NCBI GenBank assembly: GCA_963682055.1
Contig: OY821747.1
Span: 25,666,126 to 25,730,125 of the forward strand
From: Primula veris
Taxonomy: Eukaryota; Streptophyta; Magnoliopsida; Ericales; Primulaceae
Reading direction: 5' to 3'
DNA length: 64,000 bases
Part shown: positions 46,092 through 57,357 of the stretch, in pieces
How the letters are laid out: each line of letters starts with the position of its first letter
Position numbering within the stretch: position 1 is the first letter of the stretch
Made by a program: the position numbers and the translations under genes
The notes under the pieces: generated by a model
Database searches by the model: none
What the model was told of the DNA's origin: nothing
What the model saw: the letters and a program-made list of their open reading frames with translations, nothing else

Positions 46092-46968
46092 TATTTTATA
46101 TTCCTAAATTTTTCACTGAATGAATTTTTTTTTTTTTTTTTTTTTTTGAAAATGATAAATTAGTAATTTTGAGTAAATTTTGTACAATGACCATTTTGTT
46201 ACTATAGGATCCTTTTAACTATCTTAAAAAATTGAAGTACATATTTATTGCTTATGTGCCTAAATTAATTTATGTATATACCAATGTTATAAAAAAAGCG
46301 AATGCATAACAAAAACATTTTTTCAAGAGATATATATGTCATTAAAAGCGTGAAAAGTGTTAAGGAAAAACCTTTTTTCACAATCACAAAGCAATTGTCC
46401 AACCTTTAAAGCTTCGAATAAAGTTCTTCAAGCTTAGAGGTAAACTTATTGAAATAGTGGTATATACTCGACGGGCATCTCCATAAACAAAAGCATATAA
46501 AAGAATAACCAAATTGCAGGCAGCAAGGTCGCAAACGTACCATCCACAGCAATTGAGTATTGTGGAGCGAGTCGAAACTAGATGGTGGCAAAGTCACTGC
46601 CAACGATGGACATGATTAAAGTAATATAGTAGGACTTTGTATTTTATGACTAATTAAATGCTTTGTTTGTTTGTTTTGAAACAAAACAAAAAAAAATACA
46701 ATGGTTTCTTCTTCAGTCCTTATTTACATAATTCTTCACTTTCCTTTTTATGATTAGCATGCTGTAAAGAATCCACTCGCAATATTGGTCTGAAGAATTG
46801 TCTCAAGAGGATGGAAACGCATGAATATTGTACTGTAATTAAAAGAGGGCTATATATAGATCAACATTGTTACCTATCTAAGATTACAAAGTGAAGTACA
46901 GGTTACAAAGTGAAGCTCTTAAAATTTTGCATGCCAAATTTTTGAAACGTTGGGTATGGGGTACCTAT
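46092..46968. other. Intergenic DNA between TBL and germin-like pseudogene 2
   Basis: A run of about 25 T near 46123-46147 and AT-rich sequence. The two genes are convergent, so both 3' UTRs are expected here. No other gene is recognised. Confidence 0.5.
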
Positions 46969-48313
46969 CTAAGACTTCGACTGTAAGGTGGCAAATATAT
47001 TGTCAATTATGTAATCGTCGACTTTTAAAGATTTTGCAAGCAAATCTGAAGGGATCTTAGGTTCGTATCTAAATAACGTATTTGCAATTGCAATATTAAC
47101 TGATGTTCTTGAAAATTCCCTTCGAAGTTGCACACAGTGTTGCTGATATACTATTGAAATGGACAAAGCCCATGGGAAAAACAAAAATGTCACCTTTCTG
47201 AAGTATTTTTTTGTGAATAGCCTGTTCTGAGGGTTAGAAGTGACAAATCCTACTTCGAAGGTATCTTCAAGAACTAAAATTGTTTCACTTGCCCGAGGAT
47301 GAATGTGAGGAGGGTTAACACCGAATAATGCAAAATCATTTGGAATCGTAGATATTCCAAGAGTGTTTAAGTCCTGGTATTTGTGAAAATGAGACGTTTT
47401 TTGAGTTACCTCCTAGTGGATTTGATGTGTTGCCTCTCAAGTGAAAGCCACTAAAGAAGAAATCGTCATTCGTTAGCTTGCACCAGCTTTGCATCCTTGC
47501 AAGCCAAACCGTTCACTGGTATTGCAGACGCAGCCGTGAACACATAAATAGATAATTAAGTGTCAGCGATGTTATAAAGACGAAGTTTTTGTTGGAAAAA
47601 CATGTGAAAACATGGGTGTTTCCGAATGGTCACTGGACCAACTTCGAGTCATTATTTCGTGTAACAGCGCTGAGTTGTTTATACCGTAATCAACGTGGTT
47701 GAGTAGCCCGTGTGACGAGCTTCGTAACGGTATATCACATGACCTATTCGGAGAATGGGTGTGAATACAAATTGGCTTCAAAGTTGGTACCTCGGAAGCT
47801 CAAATCTGGAAAAACGAAATGGTTAATGAGAAAAACCATTTAGTATAATCCCATATTGGAAGATTAAGAGTTAATCTTACAATATATATACCATACCAAC
47901 CCATGTAGTTATTAAACTAACATGTCCACATACACCTAAGAGTATTAGTGTGTACCACACACGCGCGCTCGCTCGTGTCTCGGGTCTCGGGTCTCGGGTC
48001 TCGGGTCTCGGGTCTCGGGTCTCGGGTCTCGGGTCTCGGGTCTCGGGTCTCGGGTCTCGGGTCTCGGGCTCGGGCTCGGGCTCGGGCTTGGGATTTGGGA
48101 TTTGGGGAATGTCTCGGGTCTTGGGTCTTGGGTCCAAACCCGAATAGGGAGTTTTGTATAAAATACAAAAGGAGTCCCTAGAGTTTCCAGCAAGAGAAAC
48201 GTCAGCAATGAATGAGAGTAAATGCTGCGGTTTCAGAATTGATTGAGCGGATTCTGGGGGTGTAACTCCCAGAATTAAAGACCAACATTTATGGTTGCGG
48301 TTTCAGTAGAGCC

Positions 48314-48321
48314 TATAAAAG
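48314..48321 (+). promoter_or_regulatory. TATA box of the Copia-B LTR promoter
   Basis: TATAAAAG in a context (GCCTATAAAAGGCAG) that matches the Copia-A LTR promoter (GCCTATAAATAGGCAG). The 3' LTR copy is at 55150-55157. Confidence 0.65.
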
Positions 48322-48738
48322 GCAGCCATCCCCCTCTCATTTCAGTACACCTTCATACACACAACTCACAGCATAAGCATACACTTAGTGAGAGAGAACG
48401 AGAACCGCACCACCAACAGCTCGACCTGTGGTTCGGTGCCGGTTTCCATACGAGCCACTCTGAGATAGAAGTTGTACCTTGGGAACAAAGTCCCGAAACC
48501 AGAAACCTTTAAAGGTGGTTCGGGAAATATTGTTTAAGGGAAACTGCTCAGCAGTTGCCTCTTCTTTTAATTTCTGTTATTTACTTTTCAGTCCTTTATT
48601 ATTCTGTCCATTTAATTTCAGTACTGTTTCCCTTTTGTATTTTTTCTTTCCAGTACCTTTAGTTTCTGTAATTTACATTTCAGTCTTTCCTATTCTGTAA
48701 TTTACTTTCCTGTAATTTAATTTCCAGTATTTACATAA

Positions 48739-48965
48739 CAGTCCGGGCAGTTTATTTAATAACAGTCCGGGCAGTTTTTTTATTCGTTAAAACCAGTCCA
48801 CTTTGTTTTATTTACAAAACCAGTCCGGCAGTTTTTTATTTGTTAAAACCAGTCCGGCAGTTTGTTTAAAACCAGTCCGGCAGTTTTTTATTTGTTAAAA
48901 CAGTCCGGCAGTTTGTTCAAAACAGTCCGGCAGTTTTTATTTGTTGAAACCAGTCCAGCAGTTTT
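48739..48965. repeat. CAGTCCGGCAGTTT repeat cluster in the Copia-B LTR
   Basis: About nine copies of CAGTCCGG(G)CAGTTT separated by short AT-rich spacers lie downstream of the TATA box. They are repeated in the 3' LTR (about 55575-55801). Copia-A has only two such motifs at the same place (near 32888 and 32925), so the cluster expanded in Copia-B. Confidence 0.85.
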
Positions 48966-49448
48966 ATTTAATTCTGTACGAGTCAGGAATTGTAATTCAT
49001 ATTCCAATTGTGAGAAATAAAGTGTTATTTCCATTGCGTTCCTGTCTTTTATATTATTGTCCTTTTCTTTATCGTATTCGAAATAGTACCAAAGACCAAC
49101 AATCTTAAACAATAACATTTTTTGGTTTTTCTATTTTCGAAATAAGAAAGGACTTTTCTTTTTTTTTATTGTTGTTGACGTCTCGGTTTTTATTCTCGCA
49201 AAATCATTGCTAGTTTACTAGAAATTGAAATTTGCACATAGAATAAATCCGAATTGGTTTTAATCTTTTTATTCTAGTATACTATAAAGAATTCTTAGTG
49301 AAATCAAAAGTGATTTGATTTTCACGCTAGAATCTCTTTCTCTGGTTTTTATTCTTTTGAAGCAATCTAATTAAGTTATAATTAGTATTTGCGATAAAGA
49401 ATTTAGTTTTCTTGCGAGAAACTAAACGGTTTTATATTGTCATTTCAG

Positions 49449-52400
49449 ATGACTAATGAGGATCAAATACCCACCGTTTCTTCGGAAAACGTGCAGGGCG
49501 CACTTGTGATTGGCAGTAGCCATAACAATGCGAGCGCTGCGAGTGGGGGGGCTCAGGCTCAGGCTGAGGCCGAAGCTGCTGCGGCAAAGGCTGCGGCCGA
49601 CGCTGCTGCGGCAGAGGCTGATGCTATGGCTGCGGCTGCGGCCGCAGCACAGGCTGCTGCTAAGGCTGCGGCCAAGGCAGCGCTTGTGGCTGCGGCCAGG
49701 GCAAAGGGCAAGGCTCCGGCAACACCGGCGATGCCAATGTTGCCAACCTCTCAACTGGAGAGACCGGAAAAGTTTAGGGGCAACAACTTCAAACGTTGGC
49801 AGCAAAAGATGCTGTTTTATTTAACTGCCCTTAATCTGACCCGGTTTCTTAAGGAGTCTGCACCCGTCCTAAGCGAGGACGATGAGGACGTGCAGACGGT
49901 TTCGGCGGTGGAAGCGTGGAAACACGGCGACTACCTATGCCGGAACTACATCCTGTGTGCTCTGGATGACACTCTCTTCAGTGTATTCGAGCCCAAGGCT
50001 TCTGCAAAGGAGCTTTGGGAGTCTCTCGAACGAAAGTACAAAGTGAATAACGCTGGCGCAAAGAAATTTGTCGTCACGGACTTTCACGAGTACATGATGA
50101 CTGATGGGAAGAGTGTTATCGAGCAGGTTGAGGAACTCCAACTCATATACCATAGGCTTGAGGTTGAAGGGCTAGTTATCAACGAACCTTTCCAAGTGGC
50201 ATTAATGATTGAGAAACTGCCACCTTCTTGGAAAGAGTTTCAAAACTACCTGAAACACAAGCGAAAGGCTATGACCTTGGAGGGACTCATTGAGAGGCTC
50301 AATGTTGAGCAAAGCAACCGCCGATCCGGAAGGAAAGGCGGTGGCGGAGCAGGCAACGCGGTTGCCAAGGCCCATGTGGTTGAGGACGCTGTGTCTAAGC
50401 GGAAACGCTTTGACAGCGGAGTCGGTGCCTCTCTCAAGAAGAAATTCATGGGAGACTGCTTTGTGTGCAACAAACCGGGCCATCGTGCCGCGGATTGTAA
50501 GATGCGCACCGACAAGCCCAAACCCCCCCCAAAGAGGAAGTTCCAAGGGAAAGGGAGGAAGAGGGCACCTGCTCAAGCTAATGTGGCTGAGGGAGGAGAT
50601 GATGCTGGACAGGACTATATGCACCTGAGTGCTGTGGTCTCGGAAGTGAACCTGGTGGGGAGCAACCCAAAGGAATGGTGGCTGGACACAGGCGCCACTA
50701 GTCACATCTGTGCCAGCAAATGGATGTTCAAGACCTATACGGCCGTGGACAATGAGAGCTGCTTCATGGGGAACTCGGCTACTTCCAGGGTGGAAGGAAA
50801 AGGAACCGTGCTGCTGAAGATGACATCGGGAAAGGAGCTCACACTGAATGGCGTGCTCCATGTGCCAGAAATTCGCAAGAATCTGGTTTCCGGGTCCGTG
50901 ATGGTGAACAAAGGATTTAAACTTGTATTTGAATCTGCAAAAATTGTAATCACTTTAAACGGAATGTATGTAGGCCGTGGCTATATGACCAACGGCATGT
51001 TTAAATTAAATGTTGGTACTCCGGCTCCTAAAGCCGAGTTAGCTATTGAGGGTACTAAGGCTGAGGCCAGTACCAAGAATAATGTAATCGTGAATGTTGC
51101 CCAAGTGGCCAATAAAACTTCGTTTGCTTATTCTTGCGATTCATTTAATTTATGGCATGGTAGATTAGGTCATGTGAATGCTAATTCTATGAAGAAATTA
51201 ATATCACTGAATCTACTACCTAATTTTGTATTTGATAAACAACATAAATGTGAGGTTTGTGTTGAAGCAAAATTAACCAAGTCTTCGTATCAACATATTG
51301 AACGAAGTACTGAACCTCTCGGTCTAATACACACGGATGTATGCGACTTAAAGTTTATACAAACGCGAGGAGGGAAAAAGTATTTCATCACGTTTATAGA
51401 TGATTGTACTAGATACTGCTATGTCTACTTAATGAGAAGTAAAGACGAAGCGGTAGAGAAATTCGCTCTTTATAAGACCGAAGTAGAGAATCAACTCAAT
51501 AAAAAGATTAAAATATTGAGGAGTGATAGAGGCGGTGAATACGAAGCACCGTTTGCGCAGATATGCGCAGAAAATGGCATTATACATCAAACGACAGCCC
51601 CATACTCTCCGGAGCAGAATGGGGTTGCCGAGCGTAAGAATAGGACGCTCAAGGAAATGATGAATGCTATGTTAATAAGTTCTGGGTTACCCCAGAACAT
51701 GTGGGGGGAAGCGCTGCTTTCCGCCAACTATGTATTGAACAAGCTACCACATAAGAAACGTGATAAACCACCTTATGAACTATGGAAAGGCCATAGGCCG
51801 AGCTATAAATTCTTAAGGGTTTGGGGTTGTCTCGCGAAGGTCCTTGTCTCGCTTCCTAAAAGAACGAGAATAGGGCCAAAGACGGTAGACTGTGTGTTCA
51901 TAGGATATGCACAAAACAGTAGTGCTTATCGTTTTCTCGTGCACAAGTCGGATAATCCCGATGTGCATACAGATACTATCATCGAAGCTCGAGAAGCTTC
52001 TTTCTTCGAGGAGATCTTTCCCCGCAAGTCTTCCGTAACTGTAGAGACTGAGGAGTCAAACAGTGAGGAAAATGTGGGGGCAAGTGAACCGTTGGAGGAA
52101 GAAGAAGAAGAGCCTCGACGTAGTAAAAGGGCTAGAAAGGAAACGACTTTCGGTCCAGATTTTGTAACCTTCATGATAGAAGGCGAACCGGCGACATTCA
52201 AACAAGCAATGTCATCCCCGGAAGCCCAATATTGGGAGGAAGCGATCAACAATGAGGTTGAATCGATATTACAAAATCACACTTGGGAACTAGTGGATCT
52301 ACCACCCGGGTGTAAGCCACTAGGACACAAGTGGATCTTCAAGAGGAAGCGAAAGCTCGATGGAACAATCGAGAAATACAAGGCTAGGCTTGTAGTGAAA

Positions 52401-53828
52401 GGTTTTAGACAAACCGAAGGTGTCGACTATTTCGACACCTATGCTCCTGTCTCCAGGAAGACGTCAATCCGGATAGTCATTGCTCTCGCAGCACTGTTCG
52501 ATCTGGAAATACATCAAATGGATGTTAAAACGGCGTTCTTGAATGGTGAGTTGGAAGAGGAAATTTACATGGAACAACCGGAAGGGTTTGTGGTTCCAGG
52601 TAAAGCTCACAAGGTGTGTAAACTTGTGAAGTCCTTGTATGGACTTAAACAAGCACCTAAACAATGGCACGAAAAATTTGATAGAGTGATGCTATCAAAC
52701 GGTTTTCGGATAAACGAATGTGACAAATGCGTCTACGTAAAAGGAAATGAAAAGGACTACGTGGTAGTTTGCCTCTACGTAGATGACATGATTATAATAG
52801 GGAGTATTGATAACATCAACTCCACTAAGAAAATGTTGTCACAAAAATTCGAGATGAAAGACTTGGGTGTCGCTGATGTTATACTTGGTATGAAAATTAC
52901 CAAGACATCAGACGGATATGCGCTATCTCAAACTCACTATGTCAGACAGATGCTTGACAAATTTGATAAAGATAGTAGAGCTACATCCAGAACTCCGATA
53001 GAGATCTCAACCACCCTGAAAAAGAACTTTGGGGAGAGTGTGAGACAATTGGAATATTCTCGAATAATAGGCAGTCTGATGTACGTCATGAACTGTACTA
53101 GACCAGACATAGCCAACTCAGTGAGTAGACTGAGTAGGTACACCAGTAATCCCAATGAGGAACACTGGAAGGCCATCATGAGACTTCTCAGATACATGAG
53201 ATACACAGCAGACCGAGGGTTGCATTATACCAGATATCCAGCTGTACTGGAAGGGTATTCTGATGCAAACTGGATCTCGGATTCCAACAGTACACGATCC
53301 ACTAGCGGATATGTGTTCGTGATGGGAGGAGCGGCTGTCTCATGGAGATCATCCAAGCAGACGTGCATAGCTAGATCAACTATGGAATCTGAGTTCATAG
53401 CGTTGGATCTAGCAACAGAAGAGGCTGATTGGCTGAGAAGCTTTCTGGAAGGAATTCCAATGTGGCCGAAACCTGTCCCAGCAATAAGCATGCACTGCGA
53501 TAGTCAGTCGGCTATTGGACGGGCGCAGGATCATATGTATAATGGAAAGTCCCGACATATTCGTCGGAGACATAAATCCGTAAGAGAATTGTTAGCTAAC
53601 GGTGTGGTGTCCTTAGATTTTGTGAGATCTAAAGACAATATAGCGGATCCATTTACAAAAGGCTTGACTCAGGTAGGAGTTGAAGTTTCATCGAGGGGAA
53701 TGGGGTTGAAGCCCATTAAACTGGAAACCTCCTCAGAGGCAACCCAACCCGAACTGGATTCTCCAGCGTCGGGTTCAACGGGAAAACCGAACTGTGGGGG
53801 TGACCGAACAAAGCACTCGGGAACTTAA
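49449..53828 (+). CDS. gag-pol: Gag-pol polyprotein of Copia-B
   Basis: This intact frame of 1459 aa has its ATG directly after TTTCAG. The layout is as in Copia-A: an Ala-rich N-terminus (about residues 28-90, longer and of different composition from Copia-A), gag core ([19 protein letters not shown]), zinc knuckle [14 protein letters not shown] (337-350), protease [12 protein letters not shown] (Asp 413), integrase ([37 protein letters not shown]), RT ([23 protein letters not shown] 1110-1113), RNase H ([12 protein letters not shown]). The C-terminus extends about 30 residues beyond that of Copia-A because the stop codon used there is absent. No frame break is seen. Together with the identical LTR flanks, this suggests a functional element. 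Confidence 0.95.
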   Translation: MTNEDQIPTVSSENVQGALVIGSSHNNASAASGGAQAQAEAEAAAAKAAADAAAAEADAMAAAAAAAQAAAKAAAKAALVAAARAKGKAPATPAMPMLPTSQLERPEKFRGNNFKRWQQKMLFYLTALNLTRFLKESAPVLSEDDEDVQTVSAVEAWKHGDYLCRNYILCALDDTLFSVFEPKASAKELWESLERKYKVNNAGAKKFVVTDFHEYMMTDGKSVIEQVEELQLIYHRLEVEGLVINEPFQVALMIEKLPPSWKEFQNYLKHKRKAMTLEGLIERLNVEQSNRRSGRKGGGGAGNAVAKAHVVEDAVSKRKRFDSGVGASLKKKFMGDCFVCNKPGHRAADCKMRTDKPKPPPKRKFQGKGRKRAPAQANVAEGGDDAGQDYMHLSAVVSEVNLVGSNPKEWWLDTGATSHICASKWMFKTYTAVDNESCFMGNSATSRVEGKGTVLLKMTSGKELTLNGVLHVPEIRKNLVSGSVMVNKGFKLVFESAKIVITLNGMYVGRGYMTNGMFKLNVGTPAPKAELAIEGTKAEASTKNNVIVNVAQVANKTSFAYSCDSFNLWHGRLGHVNANSMKKLISLNLLPNFVFDKQHKCEVCVEAKLTKSSYQHIERSTEPLGLIHTDVCDLKFIQTRGGKKYFITFIDDCTRYCYVYLMRSKDEAVEKFALYKTEVENQLNKKIKILRSDRGGEYEAPFAQICAENGIIHQTTAPYSPEQNGVAERKNRTLKEMMNAMLISSGLPQNMWGEALLSANYVLNKLPHKKRDKPPYELWKGHRPSYKFLRVWGCLAKVLVSLPKRTRIGPKTVDCVFIGYAQNSSAYRFLVHKSDNPDVHTDTIIEAREASFFEEIFPRKSSVTVETEESNSEENVGASEPLEEEEEEPRRSKRARKETTFGPDFVTFMIEGEPATFKQAMSSPEAQYWEEAINNEVESILQNHTWELVDLPPGCKPLGHKWIFKRKRKLDGTIEKYKARLVVKGFRQTEGVDYFDTYAPVSRKTSIRIVIALAALFDLEIHQMDVKTAFLNGELEEEIYMEQPEGFVVPGKAHKVCKLVKSLYGLKQAPKQWHEKFDRVMLSNGFRINECDKCVYVKGNEKDYVVVCLYVDDMIIIGSIDNINSTKKMLSQKFEMKDLGVADVILGMKITKTSDGYALSQTHYVRQMLDKFDKDSRATSRTPIEISTTLKKNFGESVRQLEYSRIIGSLMYVMNCTRPDIANSVSRLSRYTSNPNEEHWKAIMRLLRYMRYTADRGLHYTRYPAVLEGYSDANWISDSNSTRSTSGYVFVMGGAAVSWRSSKQTCIARSTMESEFIALDLATEEADWLRSFLEGIPMWPKPVPAISMHCDSQSAIGRAQDHMYNGKSRHIRRRHKSVRELLANGVVSLDFVRSKDNIADPFTKGLTQVGVEVSSRGMGLKPIKLETSSEATQPELDSPASGSTGKPNCGGDRTKHSGT

Positions 53829-54305
53829 GTTCCCAGCCCATTTCTAGGATGAAAGAGTGATAGACCTAGACCATCTTAAGGGTGAGCATGAGGCTCTTAA
53901 TGAAAACAAGTATCTCGAAGATCGAGAGGGGTGAGTCAGGACACCCTTGACTTGAAATCACCTATGACGAGTGTGTATGGCCGATACTATGTGATGAGCC
54001 ATGGGCTAAATCACTAGAGCACTCGGTTGAACTTTGCCAAGGCAGTCCACGGCCAAATATGGACAACAACCAAAGGGCTTAGTAAGTGGTGTAGAGGGGA
54101 CACTGTGTGCGCATTACCCTGGTATGCACAAACGCTAAAGGGTTCAAGGCTTAAAGGCTACCCAATAGTAGCATATCAGATTTTACGTCACTACGGCAGG
54201 TTCAAGGCGCGCGCTACCTGTCCTTATGCAGTGAACTCTTGCGGTTTTCTCTCGTATGCATTTAGGAGCATTTTATTTTCAGCCAATTGCATTCATGTGG
54301 GGGAT
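53829..54305 (+). other. 3' untranslated region of Copia-B with conserved hairpin
   Basis: This region is homologous to 37735-38291 of Copia-A. The potential stem CAGGT/ACCTG with GCGCGC in the loop lies at 54197-54220. The polypurine tract GGGGGA is at 54299-54304. Confidence 0.6.
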
Positions 54306-55937
54306 TGTTGGAAAAACATGTGAAAACATGGGTGTTTCCGAATGGTCACTGGACCAACTTCGAGTCATTATTTCGTGTAACAGCGCTGAGTTGTTTATAC
54401 CGTAATCAACGTGGTTGAGTAGCCCGTGTGACGAGCTTCGTAACGGTATATCACATGACCTATTCGGAGAATGGGTGTGAATACAAATTGGCTTCAAAGT
54501 TGGTACCTCGGAAGCTCAAATCTGGAAAAACGAAATGGTTAATGAGAAAAACCATTTAGTATAATCCCATATTGGAAGATTAAGAGTTAATCTTACAATA
54601 TATATACCATACCAACCCATGTAGTTATTAAACTAACATGTCCACATACACCTAAGAGTATTAGTGTGTACCACACACGCGCGCTCGCTCGTGTCTCGTG
54701 TCTCGTGTCTCGGGTCTCGGGTCTCGGGTCTCGGGCTCGGGCACGGGCACGGGCACGGGCGTGGGCGTGGGCGTGGGCGTGGGCTTGGGCTTGGGCTTGG
54801 GCTTGGGCTTGGGCTTGGGCTTGGGCTTGGGCTTGGGCTTTGGGATTTGGGATTTGGGATTTGGGATTTGGGATTTGGGGAATGTCTCGGGTCTCGGGTC
54901 TCGGGTCTTGGGTCTTGGGTCTTGGGTCTTGGGTCTTGGGTCTTGGGTCTTGGGTCTTGGGTCTTGGGTCCAAACCCGAATAGGGAGTTTTGTATAAAAT
55001 ACAAAAGGAGTCCCTAGAGTTTCCAGCAAGAGAAACGTCAGCAATGAATGAGAGTAAATGCTGCGGTTTCAGAATTGATTGAGCGGATTCTGGGGGTGTA
55101 ACTCCCAGAATTAAAGACCAACATTTATGGTTGCGGTTTCAGTAGAGCCTATAAAAGGCAGCCATCCCCCTCTCATTTCAGTACACCTTCATACACACAA
55201 CTCACAGCATAAGCATACACTTAGTGAGAGAGAACGAGAACCGCACCACCAACAGCTCGACCTGTGGTTCGGTGCCGGTTTCCATACGAGCCACTCTGAG
55301 ATAGAAGTTGTACCTTGGGAACAAAGTCCCGAAACCAGAAACCTTTAAAGGTGGTTCGGGAAATATTGTTTAAGGGAAACTGCTCAGCAGTTGCCTCTTC
55401 TTTTAATTTCTGTTATTTACTTTTCAGTCCTTTATTATTCTGTCCATTTAATTTCAGTACTGTTTCCCTTTTGTATTTTTTCTTTCCAGTACCTTTAGTT
55501 TCTGTAATTTACATTTCAGTCTTTCCTATTCTGTAATTTACTTTCCTGTAATTTAATTTCCAGTATTTACATAACAGTCCGGGCAGTTTATTTAATAACA
55601 GTCCGGGCAGTTTTTTTATTCGTTAAAACCAGTCCACTTTGTTTTATTTACAAAACCAGTCCGGCAGTTTTTTATTTGTTAAAACCAGTCCGGCAGTTTG
55701 TTTAAAACCAGTCCGGCAGTTTTTTATTTGTTAAAACAGTCCGGCAGTTTGTTCAAAACAGTCCGGCAGTTTTTATTTGTTGAAACCAGTCCAGCAGTTT
55801 TATTTAATTCTGTACGAGTCAGGAATTGTAATTCATATTCCAATTGTGAGAAATAAAGTGTTATTTCCATTGCGTTCCTGTCTTTTATATTATTGTCCTT
55901 TTCTTTATCGTATTCGAAATAGTACCAAAGACCAACA
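54306..55937 (+). repeat. 3' LTR of Copia-B
   Basis: It matches the 5' LTR except for the array at about 54687-54971, which is 120 bp longer and has a different unit order: GTCTCG, GGCACG, GGCGTG, GGCTTG, GGATTTG and GGTCTTG blocks in succession. The remainder appears identical by eye. Confidence 0.95.
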
Positions 55938-56067
55938 GTTTTTACCTTTGCTATTGAGATCCGCAACACAAAAGTATTGCAACGGACTCGATCAGATCAT
56001 ACGTGAATCCAATATCACAATAATAAAAGGACATAACCATTACTACTAGAATAAATTGGGAAGCCAC

Positions 56068-56896
56068 AAGTCATGATGTGTATGATTTCAAGTTTGATCC
56101 ATAGTAATAAAAGTGTATAAGGGAATGCTCAATAGAAACATAATTGAATACCCACGCTATCTATTGTCTAGATACCGTTCAAGTAATGGTAATTAGACAA
56201 CTAAAAATTGTCAAGTCATTTTTTGAAAATTTTCCCCCTCAGATGTGAACTTTTACAAATTACTGAGAGAGGAAGGGTTCTGTCAGAACCTTGACCCAGC
56301 CATCTGACGTCAATTAGGATCCAAGATCATCTACAATGATCATATTATTCGTTTTTGTTTGTTAAGTGTGGACACATAAACGAAAAAGTGTTTTTTAATT
56401 TACACAATCACATGTTAGAGCTAGAGTTATTTTGATTTTTGACATCACAATTGACATGTTAACTTTACCTATAAAAACTATATAACAAAATAAAATGAGT
56501 TATAAAAGTGGTATGTAGTGATATTTAAATTATGCAATAACTCATGCCCGCATATCAATGGTTAACTTTATTGCTATATATAACATAAAAATTAGAGAGA
56601 ATAAAAAGTTGACACATCATCGTAGCTAACAATACATAACCAATATAGAAGTAAAAGTTACATTTTGCTAACTTATGACACTGAAATTATTTCTAACATA
56701 TCCATTGGAGATGCTCTAAGGTCTAAGGTTCGGGATTTGCAGAGATAAACACAGCTTGGTTGTGTCCGATAGTGATACAGATTATTATAACTGTAAGATT
56801 ACAGTGATACATCCTTTCTTGGGATGGACTAAAGTTCAGTTTCCAAGGATTATCGTGTAGTTCACAACTTACACAATCCTGGTCACACTTTCCATA
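56068..56896. other. Upstream flank of germin-like pseudogene 2, nothing else recognised
   Basis: AT-rich non-coding DNA between the dead germin-like gene and the MULE. No reading frame or repeat is recognised. Confidence 0.4.
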
Positions 56897-57144
56897 GAGT
56901 TTTTTGCTGAAATGGTACAGTAGCTCAGTCAAATTCCCAGAATGGGCTACCTTTCTGAAATATTCCCAAAATGGTCTACTTTCGAAAAACGACCGATCGA
57001 AATGATTAAAACGACCGGTCGTTTTATTATTGAACTCTCTGGAACAATTTGGACAATAAACGATCAGTCGAATTGGACAATACGACCGGTCGTTTTTCAG
57101 ACAAAAACGATCGGTCGTTATGTACATTTCGATCGGTCGTTTTT
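56897..57144 (+). repeat. Left terminal inverted repeat of the MULE
   Basis: The outer 100 bp is plain sequence (TTCCCAGAATGGGCTACCT, then TATTCCCAAAATGG). The inner 150 bp is made of CGACCGATCG/CGACCGGTCG hairpin motifs with a CTCTGGAACAATTTGG spacer. The same order occurs inverted at the right end. Confidence 0.9.
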
Positions 57145-57357
57145 CAGAAATACTTGTACTTAAAAAACTCATCTCATTTTCCCAGACCACTGTACTCATC
57201 TCATTTCCCAGACCACTGTAAAAATAAAAAAAACAGAGCTCTTAGATCATTTTAGGGCAAATATCAGATCTCTTCCAAAACATGTAAAAGCTCAATATTT
57301 TGTGTTGTTGGAGTATTATTTGAGTAAAATTGTTAATTTTACCGTGTGGTTATCGAA

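Larger units (their letters stand above)
47590..49101 (+). repeat. 5' LTR of Copia-B
   Basis: The tandem array at about 47971-48135 is built mainly of TCTCGGG-type hexamer-like units (GGTCTC), with a few GGCTCG and GGATTT units. The TATA box TATAAAAG is at 48314-48321. The U5-like part has spaced CAGTCCGGCAGTTT repeats (about 48739-48965). Confidence 0.95.
47590..55937 (+). mobile_element. Complete, very young Copia LTR retrotransposon (Copia-B)
   Basis: LTRs at 47590-49101 (1512 bp) and 54306-55937 (1632 bp) start TGTTGGAAAAACATG and end AGACCAACA, with 5-bp duplication GTTTT (47585-47589 and 55938-55942). Outside a tandem-repeat array I see no difference between the two LTRs, so insertion is very recent. 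The gag-pol ORF is intact (1459 aa). It has a purine tract (GGGGGA, 54299-54304) and a 3' non-coding region like that of Copia-A. It is a strong candidate for a currently active element. As in Copia-A, the sequence after the 5' LTR (ATCTTAAACAATAAC) is not a canonical tRNA-Met primer site. Confidence 0.95.
46969..56067 (-). pseudogene. Germin-like protein pseudogene 2, intron hosts Copia-B
   Basis: On the minus strand exon 1 covers 56067-55946: the expected start codon is GTG (56065-56067) instead of ATG. It continues as ASQFILVVMVMSFYYCDIGF, then TYD and, after a frame change, VADLNSK and a donor at 55944-55945. Exon 2 (47517-46969) begins PVNGLACKDAKLVQAN and contains [19 protein letters not shown], cupin words ([14 protein letters not shown]), and ends KIPSDLLAKSLKVDDYI, then DNIFATLQSKS and a stop at 46969. 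Several small indels between these words break the frame. It is a close paralogue of pseudogene 1. Copia-B lies in the intron, its target duplication beginning 2 bp inside the donor. The cupin gene was probably already decaying when the very young Copia-B arrived. Confidence 0.8.

Noticed and set aside
54593..55044. Long overlapping frames on both strands with Arg-Pro-Asp-Thr or Gly-Leu repeats (also 47877-48208)
   Set aside because: They are translations of the hexamer array in the Copia-B LTRs. All frames stay open because the unit length is a multiple of three.
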